This document shows positions 33,205 through 44,823 of a stretch of DNA of 64,000 bases, piece after piece. The stretch is from Pyrenochaeta sp. MPI-SDFR-AT-0127 (lineage: Eukaryota; Ascomycota; Dothideomycetes; Pleosporales; Cucurbitariaceae): the NCBI GenBank assembly GCA_020747015.1, contig JAGTJM010000100.1, forward strand, positions 1 to 64,000, read 5' to 3'. Numbering within the stretch: the stretch's first letter is position 1; each line of letters begins with the position of its first letter. The translations under genes were made by a program, and so were the position numbers. The notes beneath the pieces are model-generated. The model saw only the letters and a list, made by a program, of their open reading frames with translations, searched no databases and had not been told where the DNA came from.

Positions 33205-34413
33205 CTATTGCTTCACGCCTACCAATGTCTCCATAAAGCTATCGAAAGCCTTCCTAGTATATTTCACAATCGGACCAGCGGTCGCCCAGAACATGGAAGC
33301 TGGAAGTTGTTCAAGAATGGCGATGAAGGTCGGTTGCCGAGGGCCACGGATTGGCTGCTCCTGGTCTAGGTTGGACACTGCATCGGAATCGTCTGAATCT
33401 GGCCTAGCACTAGCATTCACGTTTTGGTCGATAGAGTCTGCATGTGGGGCATGCAAAGCTACTTGATCTCTGGCTATGTTAGTGGTGATCTTACTTCCTA
33501 ATTCAGGTGCATCAAGCACATCAGCTGGCTTCTGAGGTGTCGTTACTGCTTGTGTGTACTCCATTTGAGGAGACACAGTCTCTGATGGAAACGAAGTATA
33601 ATGCATATTGAATCCAGATGAGTTCCGGTTGAAAAGGGATCTTGCCGGAGTGCCGAATGTAATCAAGTCCCCAGCCACATCATTCGCCATGACTGGTTCA
33701 AGAGGCGCCAGATCCATTTCTCGATACTGCTCTAGATTGTCCTGAGCCTCCTGGTCCTCATCCTCCCTAGCTTCCTTTGCCAACTCAGCAATCTCCTCAG
33801 GTGACGATGCATTACGACGGCGCTTAGACGGCGAGTTCTCTTTGCTACCACACTGCATGAAGTGCTTGCGGGGTTTGGTCAATGGCGTTCGATGAAAAGT
33901 TGAGGTCGTGGTGAAATCGAGGTGATTGCCAACCGGAGTCGTGATGACATTTTGGAAGTTGTTGGGAAAGTCCACAAACAAAGAGGGGGAGAGTGTTGTA
34001 TCTTCGGAGGCTCGGCGTGTGATAGGCTTGGATTGGAAGGAAAGAAGTGGACCACTTTCGTAGCATTCAAAAGCCTACAAAGCTATTAGCGGCTGATCAC
34101 ATTTCTCAAAATGCTATGATATATTCATGGTTCTTACTTCAAGCCCACTGATCTTGGTGTCTGCTGTTGCTGCCCCCACTAGGTTCTTATCTATTGCACC
34201 TTTGTTCGGAGTTGATGGGGAGGAGCGGCAGTGAACATCGCCCAGTATCTTTTTCAAGGTGTGACAGTCTGCTGGCGAGAGCGATGAGCATGTAGCAGCA
34301 TCTCGCGTTGGAGGCGATGAAGTACTCTTGTTGCTGTGGCATTCGGTGCCTGCCGTCGGAGGTACTGGGTTGTGGAGAGGAGAATGCATGGCTGTGGGCA
34401 ATGGCTGTTGCAT
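33205..34413 (-). CDS. hypothetical disordered nuclear-type protein
   Basis: Two exons join across an intron of about 55 bp near 34084-34138 (GTAAGA..TGTAG), linking DTKISGLE to AFECYESGPLLSF, for a protein of about 380 residues. It is rich in Ser/Thr/Pro with a basic cluster SPSKRRRNASS that could be a nuclear signal, and an acidic stretch AREDEDQEAQDNLEQ. A more ordered C-terminal segment contains PRQPTFIAILEQLPASMFWA. I do not recognise a family. It lies convergent with the SCOT gene, with 256 bp between their ends, and is not obviously part of the pathway. Confidence 0.65.
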
Positions 34414-34885
34414 GAGGGCGGATTAGTTGTTGACGAAAATATACTCAAAGAGTATGTCGTCAAATGTTGGTGCGACTCACAAGGCCTAGGGGAAGCGGCA
34501 ATGTAGAGTGAGTTATGACAGAGCAGATGTGAGAGAAAAGAAGGCGGTATACTACCAAGCGTGGGAGAAAATTACACGATGTCAGACAAAGTCTGGCAAA
34601 CAGTGAAATGATGTGATCGTTGCTAGGGCAAACGCTTTGCTCGACCTAGAAGCGGCAAGAGTGAAAGAACAACAATAGGTGAGTTCCTTCCGCCATTTCA
34701 AGTTCGGCAATAGGACCAAAGCAAAGATGGGACAATAGTTTGACGCTCAACTTAAGTCCCTTTGATTACTAGAGCAATAAAATATGACCTGAGAAAGCAA
34801 GAAATGAATACAACAATCCCTATGAGCGACACCCGCAGAATGCATTGATAGAAAACAGCAATCTTGACTTTTAACCCTCTGATAT
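34414..34885. other. intergenic, no gene supported
   Basis: About 470 bp containing the upstream region of the gene ending at 33205 and the 3' flank of the second P450. Nothing else is recognised. Confidence 0.4.
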
Positions 34886-36590
34886 TTAAATCTCCACCTC
34901 AACTCCCTCCTCACCAACCTTTGCACCACGGAGCACATAGCCATCCCTCCTCGCATCCGCAGCTTCTTTCAACACCGCCTCCGCAACCTTTTCACTTCGC
35001 ACCCTCCATCTTACTCTATACACTTTGGCACTCGTCATGCTCCCTGCTGCATCAAACGCTTCATCACTCGTATCCACCTGTATCTCCCTCCCCGCATCAT
35101 CCAGTGGCGGCAGGATATCGAAAGCCCAAAGCAGTTTTGCAAGAACGATGAACATGCTGTTTTCTGCGAGATGCACGCCAGCGCATATGCGTCGTCCGGC
35201 GCCGAAGGTCCAGTGGTCACGAGCCGATGCTGCGCCAGCGGCGTAGTGTCCGCTGCCGTGCGGGTGAGAGAGGTAGCGGTCTGGGTTGAAGCGGTGGGGT
35301 TCCGGGAAGATCTCGGGGGAGTAGTGAATAGGGTACTGCTGGAGGCTCACGACGGAATTAGCGGGTATGTGAATGCCGTTGTATACTACGGGTGCGGTGG
35401 TATAGTGCGGTGTGCCGATGCTGGTTACAGGGCGCATGCGGAGAGTTTCTTTGACAATGGCACGTATGTATGGGAGCCTCTCTTCATCTTCAAATGAAGG
35501 TGAACGAGAGGATCCTACGACTGCATCAATCTCCTCTTGGGCCTTGCGCCAGACATCCGGGTTTGCACTGAGGTAAAGAATGGCTGTGTTGAGTGCTGCG
35601 GATGTTGTCTCGCTTCCGGCTTCAATCATACTTCCAGCCAGAAAAGCGGCCTGTAGTTCGCTGATGCCTTGCTTCTGGTAATCAGTCTCAATGAATTGTT
35701 TGACAAAGCATTCTGGGGCTTGTTTGGTCTCCATTTGCGTTTTGAGCGAGGTCCAAAAGGACATCCAGAGATTGGCCTGTTTGTCGAAGAGTGGCTCAAG
35801 GCCTTTGCGCCACCATCGCAGACTCGGTGGGAGATTTCCAAGGAAAGGCAAAGTGTCTGCGAGATATCTCCCTGGTGTAGCAACAACGGAGAAGTCATTC
35901 ATGACACTGTAGATGCCATGAACCTCAGGACAGTCCTACTTTGAATTAGCTCAAAGTTACTTTTCCATTATTGCCAAATCAAAATGAAATACTCACCCAT
36001 TCAGGAATCCTCCTTCCATACGTACTAGTCATGATAACACTAACCGTATACCTCCTTACTGCCGTATAACCAATCTCGCTTCCTTTCCCTCCTGCCTGCT
36101 CATCCTTCTGCGCACCCTTCAGCACCTCCTCAAGCAGCATTTTCGCCTCAAATTCCTGACTCGGCTTGAATGTCGCACTGACTGCCGGCGTCAACAGCTT
36201 ATGACTGACAGTCCTCAGCTTGCGCCACTCGGGTCCGTACTGCTGGAATAAGAAACGCATGCCCCCGCTCAAAGTCTCGCTCGCGACGGGTGACGGTGCG
36301 CGTGAACTTGTGAAAGCGGATTGCTTGTCGAGAACCGATTTACACGCGTCTGGCGAGCAGATCATGTACCAGTCGTTCCAGCCGAGTCGGATCTTGTAGA
36401 CTTCGCCATATTCGCGCGCCCAGGCCGTGATTTGCTGGTGCGGTTGGCCACCTAGTTGGTGAGCATTTCCCACAATGGGAAGACTGGCTGGACCTGGCGC
36501 ATGGCGAGTACCAGGTGGTAGTCTGTTTTTGTAGCGTGTGTAGAGAAAGTAGACAGCCAAAGAGAGGACAATGAGGGCTATGGTGTACAT
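34886..36590 (-). CDS. cytochrome P450 (OrdA-like clade)
   Basis: Two exons separated by an intron near 35995-35938 (GTGAGT..GTAG) that joins RRIPEW to DCPEVHGIYSVMNDF. The start is the ATG at 36590, because it begins with the membrane anchor MYTIALIVLSLAVYFLYTRY; a longer upstream frame lacks this logic. The proline hinge is PPGTRHAPGPASLPIVGNAH. The I-helix reads AGSMIEAGSETTSA, ExxR is KETLRMRP, and the heme loop is WTFGAGRRICAGVHLAE with the Cys ligand. Length is about 545 residues. The sequence style resembles fungal P450s near O-methylsterigmatocystin oxidoreductases. The substrate is unknown; proximity to the catabolic run permits but does not prove a ring-hydroxylating role. Confidence 0.9.
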
Positions 36591-37441
36591 GTGGGGCAAG
36601 ATGTTACGCAGACCTTTTTGGGAGAGAGGTGCGATGAGAAGAGGACAGGATGCTCGGATAAAGCATGCTAGCCTATCCTGCTTATTTGATATTCGCTGAC
36701 TTGTTCTCCAACTGCGTCGATGTACCCCGAGACGTAAAGTGTGTGGAGTATGTTGTTCCCCACATGTTCGGAGCAATGAACCCTACACAAATGAGGGGAA
36801 CAAGCTGGCACTTGATAGCGTGCGGAGAGGCAGCAAGTAAGACGTATGCCTGCAGGTTAACATTATTGCACACATTTATTGCCCCATCATTTAGTCGAAA
36901 CGGTTTCTTGGTGGTCTTTGACGAAGGCAGTAGCATTGCACCAAATCAAGACGAAGCCTGTGTATGATCCACCAACGTCGACTGCATAAACCTATTAGCC
37001 GAAAATAAGCCTGACACCCTTTGAATAAAGTACTATGATCTCATTGTCCGTCGATTCTCCAGGTGTGATTTTAGGTATATGCTTGTGAGCTACAGATACA
37101 GATGTTCACTACCCGCAAAGAGGTTCATGCCGTACGAATATGACCTTTCAGCTAAGTGGACCTCTGGCTCCACGTCCTAGAAAACCCACGAATCTCGATT
37201 ATGAGTAGAAATATGTTCTGCATTTGCATCTAGGCCAAGACGACTTGACAAAAGATGTGTAACTTTGGTGTAGACAGGGCGTCGCCTTTTAGTCAGCTTC
37301 GTCCTGTCGGCTTTCCGACGACCCGATGTTCTTCAATACGACTGCAAACATCGCAACGTCAATGGGCTAGAAGCGCGCCATGGCGCCCATAAATTTAGAC
37401 CGCCCTCCTTGACTTAATAGGCTAACCTACTAAGCAATCAG
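36591..37441. other. intergenic, divergent promoter region
   Basis: About 850 bp between the divergent P450 and DUF924 genes. It contains GTGGGG just before the P450 start (near 36592) and CCCCAC near 36758, so the motif of the catabolic cluster also occurs here. No ORF is supported. Confidence 0.4.
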
Positions 37442-38326
37442 ATGCTCGCTCGCTTCGCAACGCAGACGCCATTGCGCTTCTTCACATCCAGCGTCCTCTT
37501 GTCAAGCCTGCGCCCTCAGTACCGCGCCATGTCCACGTTCAAGCTCGACCCCGCAATCTTCAACTCTACGCTCTACAAGCATATTCCAGAAGTATGGTTT
37601 CCTGGTATGGATTTAAAGGGCCAGGGGCTTGATGCGAATGTCATGCGCCGTTGGTTCCAAGGCACACCAGAAGAGCGATTGCATTTCGATGGCATTTGCA
37701 GAGACGCGTTTGAGCACGCGCTGGAAGCCATTGGGCCTGAGAAGTTCCCCGAAGCGAGTGCGCAGCCGTTTCTGGATGAGATAGAAAATATCGCGAAGAA
37801 GGATCAAGGCGGCAAAGGCGAGGACGCAGCATGGACGGCATTGAGTCTGACTCTTCTGCTTGATCAAATGCCGCGCAACATCTACAGAACGGACGAGGGA
37901 CTGCGCAAAGTCTACACACACTACGATCGCATCAGCTTCCAGCTGACAAGCACACTCCTCTCCTCTTCGTCACCTATTCCTCGACCAGACACCCACCCGC
38001 TCTTCCAACAATCCGCAGCGCATAGACTCTGGTTCTACATGCCGCTCATGCACTCTGAAGACATATCTGCACACAACCTCGTTGATGATATACTAGAAAA
38101 GTATGGAAACGAGATTGAGGCCTTGGAAGGGCATGAGGGATCGAAGATGTTCCTAGAAGGCCAATTAAAGGCGGAAAAGATGCACAGGGAGATTCTGGAT
38201 AGGTTTGGAAGATACCCGCACAGGAATGGGGCGTTAGGGCGCAAGAGCACGGAGGAAGAAGAGAAGTTCCTCGACGAGGGTGGTGCGACATTTGGCGTTG
38301 GGCAGACGAAGAAGTCAACGACGTAG
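37442..38326 (+). CDS. DUF924-family protein
   Basis: A 294-residue single-exon protein. The first 30 residues (MLARFATQTPLRFFTSSVLLSS) resemble a mitochondrial presequence, with a second candidate start at MSTFKLDP. The conserved DUF924 features are present in order: EVWFPGMD, LSLTLLLDQMPRNIYRTDEG, LWFYMPLMHSED, DRFGRYPHRNGALGRKSTEEE and FLDEGGATFG. The fold is all-helical and TPR-like in bacterial relatives. No biochemical role is established, so none is assigned. Confidence 0.88.
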   Translation: MLARFATQTPLRFFTSSVLLSSLRPQYRAMSTFKLDPAIFNSTLYKHIPEVWFPGMDLKGQGLDANVMRRWFQGTPEERLHFDGICRDAFEHALEAIGPEKFPEASAQPFLDEIENIAKKDQGGKGEDAAWTALSLTLLLDQMPRNIYRTDEGLRKVYTHYDRISFQLTSTLLSSSSPIPRPDTHPLFQQSAAHRLWFYMPLMHSEDISAHNLVDDILEKYGNEIEALEGHEGSKMFLEGQLKAEKMHREILDRFGRYPHRNGALGRKSTEEEEKFLDEGGATFGVGQTKKSTT

Positions 38327-38743
38327 ATTTCTAACACAGCAATAACTGCTGCATAATCATAATCGCATATGTTCGACTCGCACTTGAGCGCTTACCCTTC
38401 ATTCATCAGCTGATAATGAACTTGTCGACTTTTCTACTGGTGACCAAAAGCCTGCACAACGAGGCAAACCAACTGCATAAAAACATATTGTATGGTTCCT
38501 GCTTGGTCTCTGACTCGTAATCAAAGTATTATATAGAGCTTAAGCAAACCTACAGTGGGCACAACGAGAGAGTATGGGTTAAGGAGACTCCAAAACCTAG
38601 CATGGAACTGACTCGGCCATTATAGAACTAGGATAATAGGCCTTGAATGTATAAGCAAACTATCATATACAAGATATAGATTCATCAACAAAAAGAGACA
38701 TGACATTGCTGGCCATGAGGAAGCTGCCAGAGCAAAAAAGAAT

Positions 38744-38832
38744 GGGTCTTGCCGCGACTCGAACGCGGGGCCTCTCGCAAGCAATGCTCGGGTTTACCCT
38801 AAGCGAGAATCATACCACTAGCTGGAAAGATG
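38744..38832 (-). tRNA. tRNA-Pro (AGG)-like gene with intron, acceptor stem degraded
   Basis: The minus strand shows a D-arm-like CTAGTGGTATGATT, anticodon stem CTCGC with loop TTAGGGT (anticodon AGG), an intron of about 17 bp after position 37, the pairing GCGAG, and a T-arm CCGCG-TTCGAGT-CGCGG. A run of six T follows at 38738-38733, as for a Pol III terminator. The 3' acceptor strand CAAGACC does not pair well with the 5' bases (CATCTTT): positions 1, 2 and 7 fail, and one D-stem pair is broken. It may be a decayed tRNA-Pro gene. Confidence 0.6.
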
Positions 38833-39439
38833 TTAGGAACCAGGTCGAAATTCGACAGTGTTTGGGATAAACTTACACCACAAGACCAATGCTGTAAAGC
38901 TGTTGATGTGAAAATATTGAATAATTAAAACTATAGTATTGAAGATAACGAAGGCTGGCACAGCCATGTTGGCGCTAAACTTAGCTGGCTGAATACGCTC
39001 CCGAACTAAGAACCGAACACTCATTCCAAGGTCTAGCTAGTCCTCTTTCGAATAGATTTGCGGCCACGTCAAAGCGGTTCACGCCAGAGTCGCATGTTGC
39101 AGTGGAGTATAGGTGGAATCAGCTTTGAAAATGCGGTCGAAGCCTCTAAAGTTATAATCCGTCCATTGAGCCCATTCTCTTTGTCAGCTTCTTGCCGAGA
39201 AGTTTGGCTCTGGACTCTATGTTAGTTCTTTGTGCCCACGCTGGAGGCCGACCATAGCGATCGTGACGTCGAATGCGCTAAGGACCGAGCCTCGTCTTCG
39301 ACAGACCTCAGCATCATGGACGCGTCTCCCGAACTCTGCGTACCACGTCGTCTTCAGGCTCAGATAACGTCAATTGCCTGATCACAAGTTTATCGCGTTC
39401 CAATGGTTTCCCAATTGACTTAAGAGACTATCGTCTATT
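38833..39439. other. intergenic, no gene supported
   Basis: About 600 bp between the tRNA-like gene and the next coding gene, including the presumed promoter of the latter. Nothing further is recognised. Confidence 0.4.
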
Positions 39440-40936
39440 ATGGTGCGGCTTTTCGTGCCTGAAGGTATGTATTGCCATCACAGGTGCTCCTCAGCTTTCT
39501 AATTCAGAACAGGGGAAGGGCAACATGTGTTGGTACGTCGACGCCCCGGTGGTCTTGCTGCACAGCCTGCAATCATCTCATCGCCGTGGAGAAGCTGCAT
39601 AGCTGCTGCGGGCGTCACCGGCTTTCTCGCGCTGGTCGGCCGCTCGCGACCAGGCACGTTTCTCAAATCGACCGCCATATTTAGCGTCCTCGATCTCTCG
39701 TTCGCATCCACGGGTATATATGGAAGACGGGAGATGAACAGGGGGGTGTTCAAGTTGGACGAGATAGAGCCAAAGCCGGGGAAGTTATGGGAAAGCACCA
39801 AGCAATGGACCATGGAAGATGCGACTCTTAGCGGAGGCGCGCTAGGCATATTCACCGCATTGAATCCACGGGCGCTACCTGGTGTCTCTGGATGGAAGCG
39901 GCTCTTAGGAGCAGCTACGGTTGGATGCGCCGTTGGATACCAAGCAGGACAGCGGTTGTTCATAAGGATTCCCCCGCAGCTCCTGACACTCATGGATTCC
40001 GCAGATGCGATGACACAGCAGGTGCAATACGATCGTCTTCAGCAAAGCGAAGAGGCCAAGGCTTCGCTTTCACGCTTCGGCAAGCTGGCACTCTCCATGT
40101 ACACATGGCCTGCTCTCCAATTGCTGAGAGGCCCGTTAGCATTCAGTTCTGGCCCTGGACAGGGTGGAGGGCCACATGGAGCCCATCCTGGACATGCTGG
40201 GCATACTGGATCCGTTGGAGCACATTCGGCGACCCTCCAGGAACTGCAAAACACCATCACTTTCAACGTTGAATTTGACAAGGAAGAGCTAGCTGGGCCT
40301 GACATTGAGGACGGTAGCCGATCGTATAGAGATAGTCTGAAAACTAGGGACGCGAAAGCGCTAGAAGAATATCTTGAGCATCTTGAAAAGCTCAAGCAGA
40401 CCATGACCACAGAAGCGCGATATGTATGGCAAGAATTAGCGAAGAAAGAGCGCTTATTCTACGACATTGTCGACGAAGATGACGAGAAGGACCTGTTCAG
40501 ACGGGAAATTCAACTCCTCAACAGCGTCGCGACTCAGTTTATCTCCCGCGACGCGATACTCACTTTCCACATCGCCGATGCGCGGAAACAGCTTGGCCAG
40601 ATTGAGCACAGCAGCTCGCACGCTTCCACTCCTACGACGCTATCCGACCCATTTGAGAGCGAAATCTTCATCCAGGAGGTCAATCACAGCCCACAGATCA
40701 CCACTAACCAGATCCGCACTGTGTGGACACGACAGAAGGAAGTGCTTGCGCATATGGAGCAGGTCGTGTCGCAATACGATGCAATAGAGGGCCATAGCGG
40801 GGCTACTGCGAATCCCCATGTCGATCAGCTCCGACAGAATCTCGGTTACTTGACTAAGAACGTGGAGGCGACGGGGCGGCTGCTAAGGGAGTTTGAGGAC
40901 AAGGTGCGCAAGGCTGAGGAGCAGAGTAAGAAGTAG
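39440..40936 (+). CDS. conserved hypothetical protein with C-terminal coiled coil
   Basis: A short first exon (39440 onward, MVRLFVPE) is spliced over an intron (GTATGT..AACAG) to GEGQHVLVRRRPGGLAAQP and a long exon ending at 40936, about 480 residues in all. Hydrophobic stretches near CIAAAGVTGFLALVG and GALGIFTALNPRALPG could be membrane segments, followed by a Gly/His-rich linker (GPGQGGGPHGAHPGHAGHTG). The last 200 residues are heptad-like (EYLEHLEKLKQTMTTEARYV and QVVSQYDAIEG). Basic N-terminal composition and membrane segments suggest an organelle membrane protein. I do not recognise the family. Confidence 0.7.
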
Positions 40937-41231
40937 ACAGGCATGATTGTGATGTGACGACTATTTGATCGACACCATCAACTTAATGTGGTTTGGAGAC
41001 TTTCATTTGCTGGTTGTATTGTCACAAGCATGTCCACCACTACACTGCTTGTTCAGGGCGGGGACTTTGACTCAACTAGCAGCACTCATAGGCGTTGATG
41101 TTCACCGTGACTACTCGTAATTTGAGGAAACGCAGTATACGAGAGTCTTGATACTGCATTAGAACAATATGCCCTGTATGCATCTAATATTAACCATACA
41201 ATCATACCCTCTTGACTCTTAAAAATTTCGT

Positions 41232-41993
41232 CTAATGCTGCAACACAACAGGCACACCCTTCTCCCAGCCATGTATGCTCTCCCTGATATTAATCCAATA
41301 CCGCAACTTGACCGCCTCGCTCTTCGCGCTCTGAATATCATCGTTTTGGAACGCGCGTTCAAGAATCTTCGTGCTCTCCGCTATCCGCTCTTCATTCGCA
41401 GTCTTCATGTCTACAAGATCCTCTTCAGTCTGCGCTTCTTCAATCTGCTCCCTCGCCTCGAGCACTTCCATTAATAACTCTGGGTCTTCCACTTTGGCAG
41501 TCTCGTCCTCGGCGACTTCGATGCCGCGTAGGCTCAGCAGGTACTGTGCTCGCCGCAGCGGGTCCTGCAGGGTTTTGTAGGCTTCGTTGATTCGCGAGGA
41601 TAGCGCTTCGGCGCGCTTCTTGTCGGCTTGGGGATGCAGGTCTGGATGTGCGCGTGCTTGTAATTGCAGAAATTCCTTCTTGAGCGCGTTGAGGTCGACG
41701 CTGAATGAGCCAGACGGGGGTGGGCCGGATGGTAGTGAGTTGGGGAAGAAGGCGTAGTGTGATTGGGGTGCTTGTTGCGCTTGCGGTGGTCTCTGGCTGT
41801 CAAAGGGCGATTCTCGAGTATTTGGCGCAGCGGCTGTTGACTGGAAGCGCCGTGATGAGGACTGTGGTGCTATTCGGTGGGCGCAGAGCAGACATGGTGT
41901 TGCCCGTTGTTGCGTGCGGAATGGTGAGATGGGCGTTTCTGATGTGAGAGATGTGCGGATTCTGCGCGCGGCGGCCGAGCGGATTGATCGCAT
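41232..41993 (-). CDS. JAC1: mitochondrial J-type co-chaperone Hsc20/Jac1
   Basis: A 253-residue single-exon protein. A long Arg/Ser-rich leader (MRSIRSAAARRIRTSLTSET) is a mitochondrial presequence. The J-domain begins at HYAFFPNSLPSGP and carries the invariant HPD in LQARAHPDLHPQADKK, then INEAYKTLQDPLRRAQYLL. The C-terminal three-helix HscB domain follows (EDPELLMEVLEAREQIEEA through VKLRYWINIRESIHGWE) and binds the iron-sulfur scaffold. In mitochondria this protein delivers the ISU scaffold to the Hsp70 partner during Fe-S cluster transfer. It is divergent from the cytidine deaminase gene. Confidence 0.93.
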   Translation of the reverse strand: MRSIRSAAARRIRTSLTSETPISPFRTQQRATPCLLCAHRIAPQSSSRRFQSTAAAPNTRESPFDSQRPPQAQQAPQSHYAFFPNSLPSGPPPSGSFSVDLNALKKEFLQLQARAHPDLHPQADKKRAEALSSRINEAYKTLQDPLRRAQYLLSLRGIEVAEDETAKVEDPELLMEVLEAREQIEEAQTEEDLVDMKTANEERIAESTKILERAFQNDDIQSAKSEAVKLRYWINIRESIHGWEKGVPVVLQH

Positions 41994-42556
41994 GTTTAAT
42001 GATTACGACAGGAGCTGTTAAAACAATTCGTGATGTTGTTGGTAGAGGATTGCCGAGTGAATGGGTGGCCAACAGTTGTGCTTGAGAGCGAGTTCGGCGG
42101 CAAAGAATTCCGCGTTCGCGCCCGGAGAGTTACGTCATCCATCATCTCATCGAGCATCATGAGCTCTGTTAATCGCGACGTGAACAGCTTCAGTGAGAGT
42201 GTGAGGGAAGATTAAGATGGGCTTTATGGAACTATTCTTCGCGAGAAGAATTCACTCAGGAGTACAGACTGTGTAGGGACTACACAGTCGGTGAAGAATG
42301 GTGCTCGCTATCGCTGCATTCAGCACAAATATGCTACTTATCTAATGATTCAGCATTCTCGCCCAAATATCACCTTTTCGAAGCACCTTGCAGACAAAGA
42401 CAAATCATTTCCACCAGAAAGCCTCCGTCAGTGCCCTCGTCGGAGCCCCCCGAAGCGCATCTGGTGACCTTCCTTTGTAGCCATAGCGGCAAGCCTCGGC
42501 TCAGCACCATCAAAAGCTCCCCGCGTCGCATCTCTCTTCCTTTCCTTCCCTCCACC
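41994..42556. promoter_or_regulatory. divergent promoter, JAC1 / cytidine deaminase
   Basis: A 560 bp interval between divergent housekeeping genes. No ORF is supported. The part near 42500-42550 is C/T-rich, as expected just upstream of a fungal start site. Confidence 0.4.
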
Positions 42557-43217
42557 ATGACAACGACGACTCCAAGCTTCAGTCCTGGTGAAGTTGTTCC
42601 CGAGAAAGATGGTCTGATCCACGGTGTTTCCGCCGAAGAGCTGCAGGTTCTGGGCGAGCAATGCTTTGACGCGAAGACGAAGGCTTACTGTAAGTGAGCT
42701 CCAAAGCCAATCATGTCTGCCAGCGAGAAGGACAACAAGTGCTTTGTAGTTGAGAGAATCAATCTGATCAATTCTGATAGGCCCATACTCGCTCTTCCGT
42801 GTCGGCGCTTCTCTCCTCCTCAACTCCACCGCGCCCATCTCGTCCACATCCTCCACATACCCACACTCCCACATCATCACAGGCGCCAACGTGGAGAATG
42901 CCGCGTATCCAGTGGGCACATGCGCCGAGCGCGTAGCCATGGGCACTGCTGTCATTGCTGGGCACCGAACCGGGTCATTCAAGGCTGTGGGCGTGACCAC
43001 AGACATTGTCGACTTCTGCTCGCCGTGTGGCATGTGCCGTCAATTCCTGAGAGAGTTCTTGGGCCTGGAGACGCCCATCTTCATGTTCAACAAGGAGGGC
43101 AAGTACATTGTGAGGACCATGGGCGAGCTGCTCCCGTTGAGCTTTGGGCCCGATGTACTGCCACCGAGGGAAGAGATGAGGAAGACACAGGAGGAGGACA
43201 AGGCGAAGACGGCATGA
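42557..43217 (+). CDS. cytidine deaminase
   Basis: Two exons (42557-42689 and 42781-43217) give 189 residues. The 91 bp intron splits the Cys codon in TKAYC/PYSLFRVGASLLL. The zinc site is complete: NVENAAYPVGTCAERVA with the C-A-E catalytic motif, and FCSPCGMCRQFLREF with the PCxxC ligands. The enzyme converts cytidine and deoxycytidine to uridine and deoxyuridine in pyrimidine salvage and is normally a cytosolic tetramer. The C-terminal tail (EEMRKTQEEDKAKTA) is charged and extends beyond the usual short family length. Confidence 0.95.
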
Positions 43218-43692
43218 GTAGAGTCGTGAAGAGTGTGAAGAATTGATGGAGTCTTATACGGTGCAGTCGCCAGCGTAGATTAGATGCTAGACGCAGCTTC
43301 AATGCCAAGAATCACAAACCATACATCAATATTATCTCCCAGTAGCACGCATCAAATAGTAAATCTAGCATCAATCGGTTGTTTGACTACGGCGGTATAG
43401 ATGATAGCTAGCTACTAACAACCCCGCGGAGTGACCCGCACCTGTCCAGCCCCACCATAAACAGCCCACCATGCACAATGATAAGCCTCTCCGATAAGAC
43501 CACCCTTCTAGCCAACAATGTCTCGCCATTTACACATCTCCGCGCCCCGTGGATATCACTGACCTAACTGCGCTTGAAAACGGGCTCCAGTCAAACAAAA
43601 ATAAACATGGCTGCTGCTGGTGCTGGAAGCGCGTCGCTCCGCGTTTGCTCTCTCAACCTCAACATTTCTGACTACATTCGCCAAAGAGCACA

Positions 43693-44823
43693 ATGACGGC
43701 TGCATCAGGTAATGCGGATACCGCTGATTCGGAGCATTTCTCGCCTTACAGAGCAGATGGTAAACTTGTATGTGAGCTTTTACATGTTGGATTGGGCTGG
43801 GAGAGAGGTGCACAGGTGGATATAGTACTAATATCTTCTTCTTATGTAGTATGGCTTCGTATGCGTCGTGACTGGTGCTACACAACCTGTTGGAAAGGCC
43901 ATTGTCGCTGAGCTTGCTGGTGAGTATATTCCCTTCTCGAAGACCGTGAAAAGCACTTCATTGCACTGCTCATCTTTGACAACCGCGCCCACTACAACAC
44001 AAACCTACTCGAGGTGGATCACCACTGACAAGACCATCAAGCCCACGGTGCAGCATGCATATACGCGTGCTCCTCCAACCCAGACGAGCCCTATGCAGAA
44101 CTCGCAGATTCGATAAACGCACAGTACCCAAACACCAAAGTAATTGGATACCCGTACAAGATCAACTCGGAAGAAGACACTCTCAGCCTGATCGATGATG
44201 TGCTGAACAGCTGGGGTCGATTGGATGTCTGGACGTCATCCACAGGACTCCTAGGTCCCCCTTCGATAACCACCACAGGCCCCAAAGACCTATACGCAGC
44301 ATTCGAGACAAACGCCATGCCCGCCTTCTTCGCCCTCAAGTACGCTCCAGCCGCCATGCAGAAAACCACACCAAAAGGCCCATACCCCAACGCCGCCCCT
44401 AAAGACGCGCCATACGGCAGTATCATAGTCGTCACCTCTGTCGCCGGCACCTATGGCGGCTGCTGGTCCCCCGCCTTCACGATGGCCTCGCACGCGGCGC
44501 TGGGCGTCGTGCGCTCCGGCGTCCTCGTCCTCAAGGGAACAGGCGTGCGCATCAACGCCATCACAGCTGGCCAGATCGATGTCGGCGTCGATCTGCAGAA
44601 TAGCGGCGTCAAGGAGATGCAGGGAGGTCAGTTTCCACCTGCTTCTCTCCAGGCGGATGAAGCGCAGAAACGCACCATTGGCCTTGAGAGAGCGGGGCGC
44701 CCGGATGAGGTTGCGAGGGCAGCGGGCTTTTTGGCAAGTGGGTTTAGTAGTTATATTACTGGGAGTGAGTTGAAGGTTGACGGTGGCGCGGGAGTTATGA
44801 ATCCGATAACTGTACCAGTGTGA
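43693..44823 (+). CDS. SDR-family protein lacking the catalytic Tyr/Lys
   Basis: Three exons: MTAASGNADTADSEHFSPYR..., then YGFVCVVTGATQPVGKAIVAELA, then from about 44042 HGAACIYACSSNPDEPY to the stop at 44823. The Rossmann loop TGATQPVG departs from the usual TGxxxGIG. Core elements are present: WGRLDVWTSSTGLLGP, SIIVVTSVAGTYGG and VRINAITAG. Where active SDRs have YxxxK, this protein reads FTMAS, so Tyr is Phe and Lys is Ser. Either it is a pseudoenzyme or it binds a ligand without classical chemistry. The end SSYITGSELKVDGGAG is typical for SDRs. The third exon uses an AAG acceptor after a CTGAC branch sequence. Confidence 0.82.

Noticed and set aside
35171..35497. A 108-codon plus-strand ORF rich in Val/Gly within the second P450
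   Set aside because: It is antisense to the heme-binding part of the P450 and carries no motif.
39499..39993. A 164-codon minus-strand ORF over the start of the 39440 gene
   Set aside because: It is the shadow of the well-supported plus-strand gene, whose splicing and composition are consistent.
42713..43246. A 177-codon frame overlapping the cytidine deaminase
   Set aside because: The deaminase motifs are in a different frame on the same strand, so this frame is a shadow.
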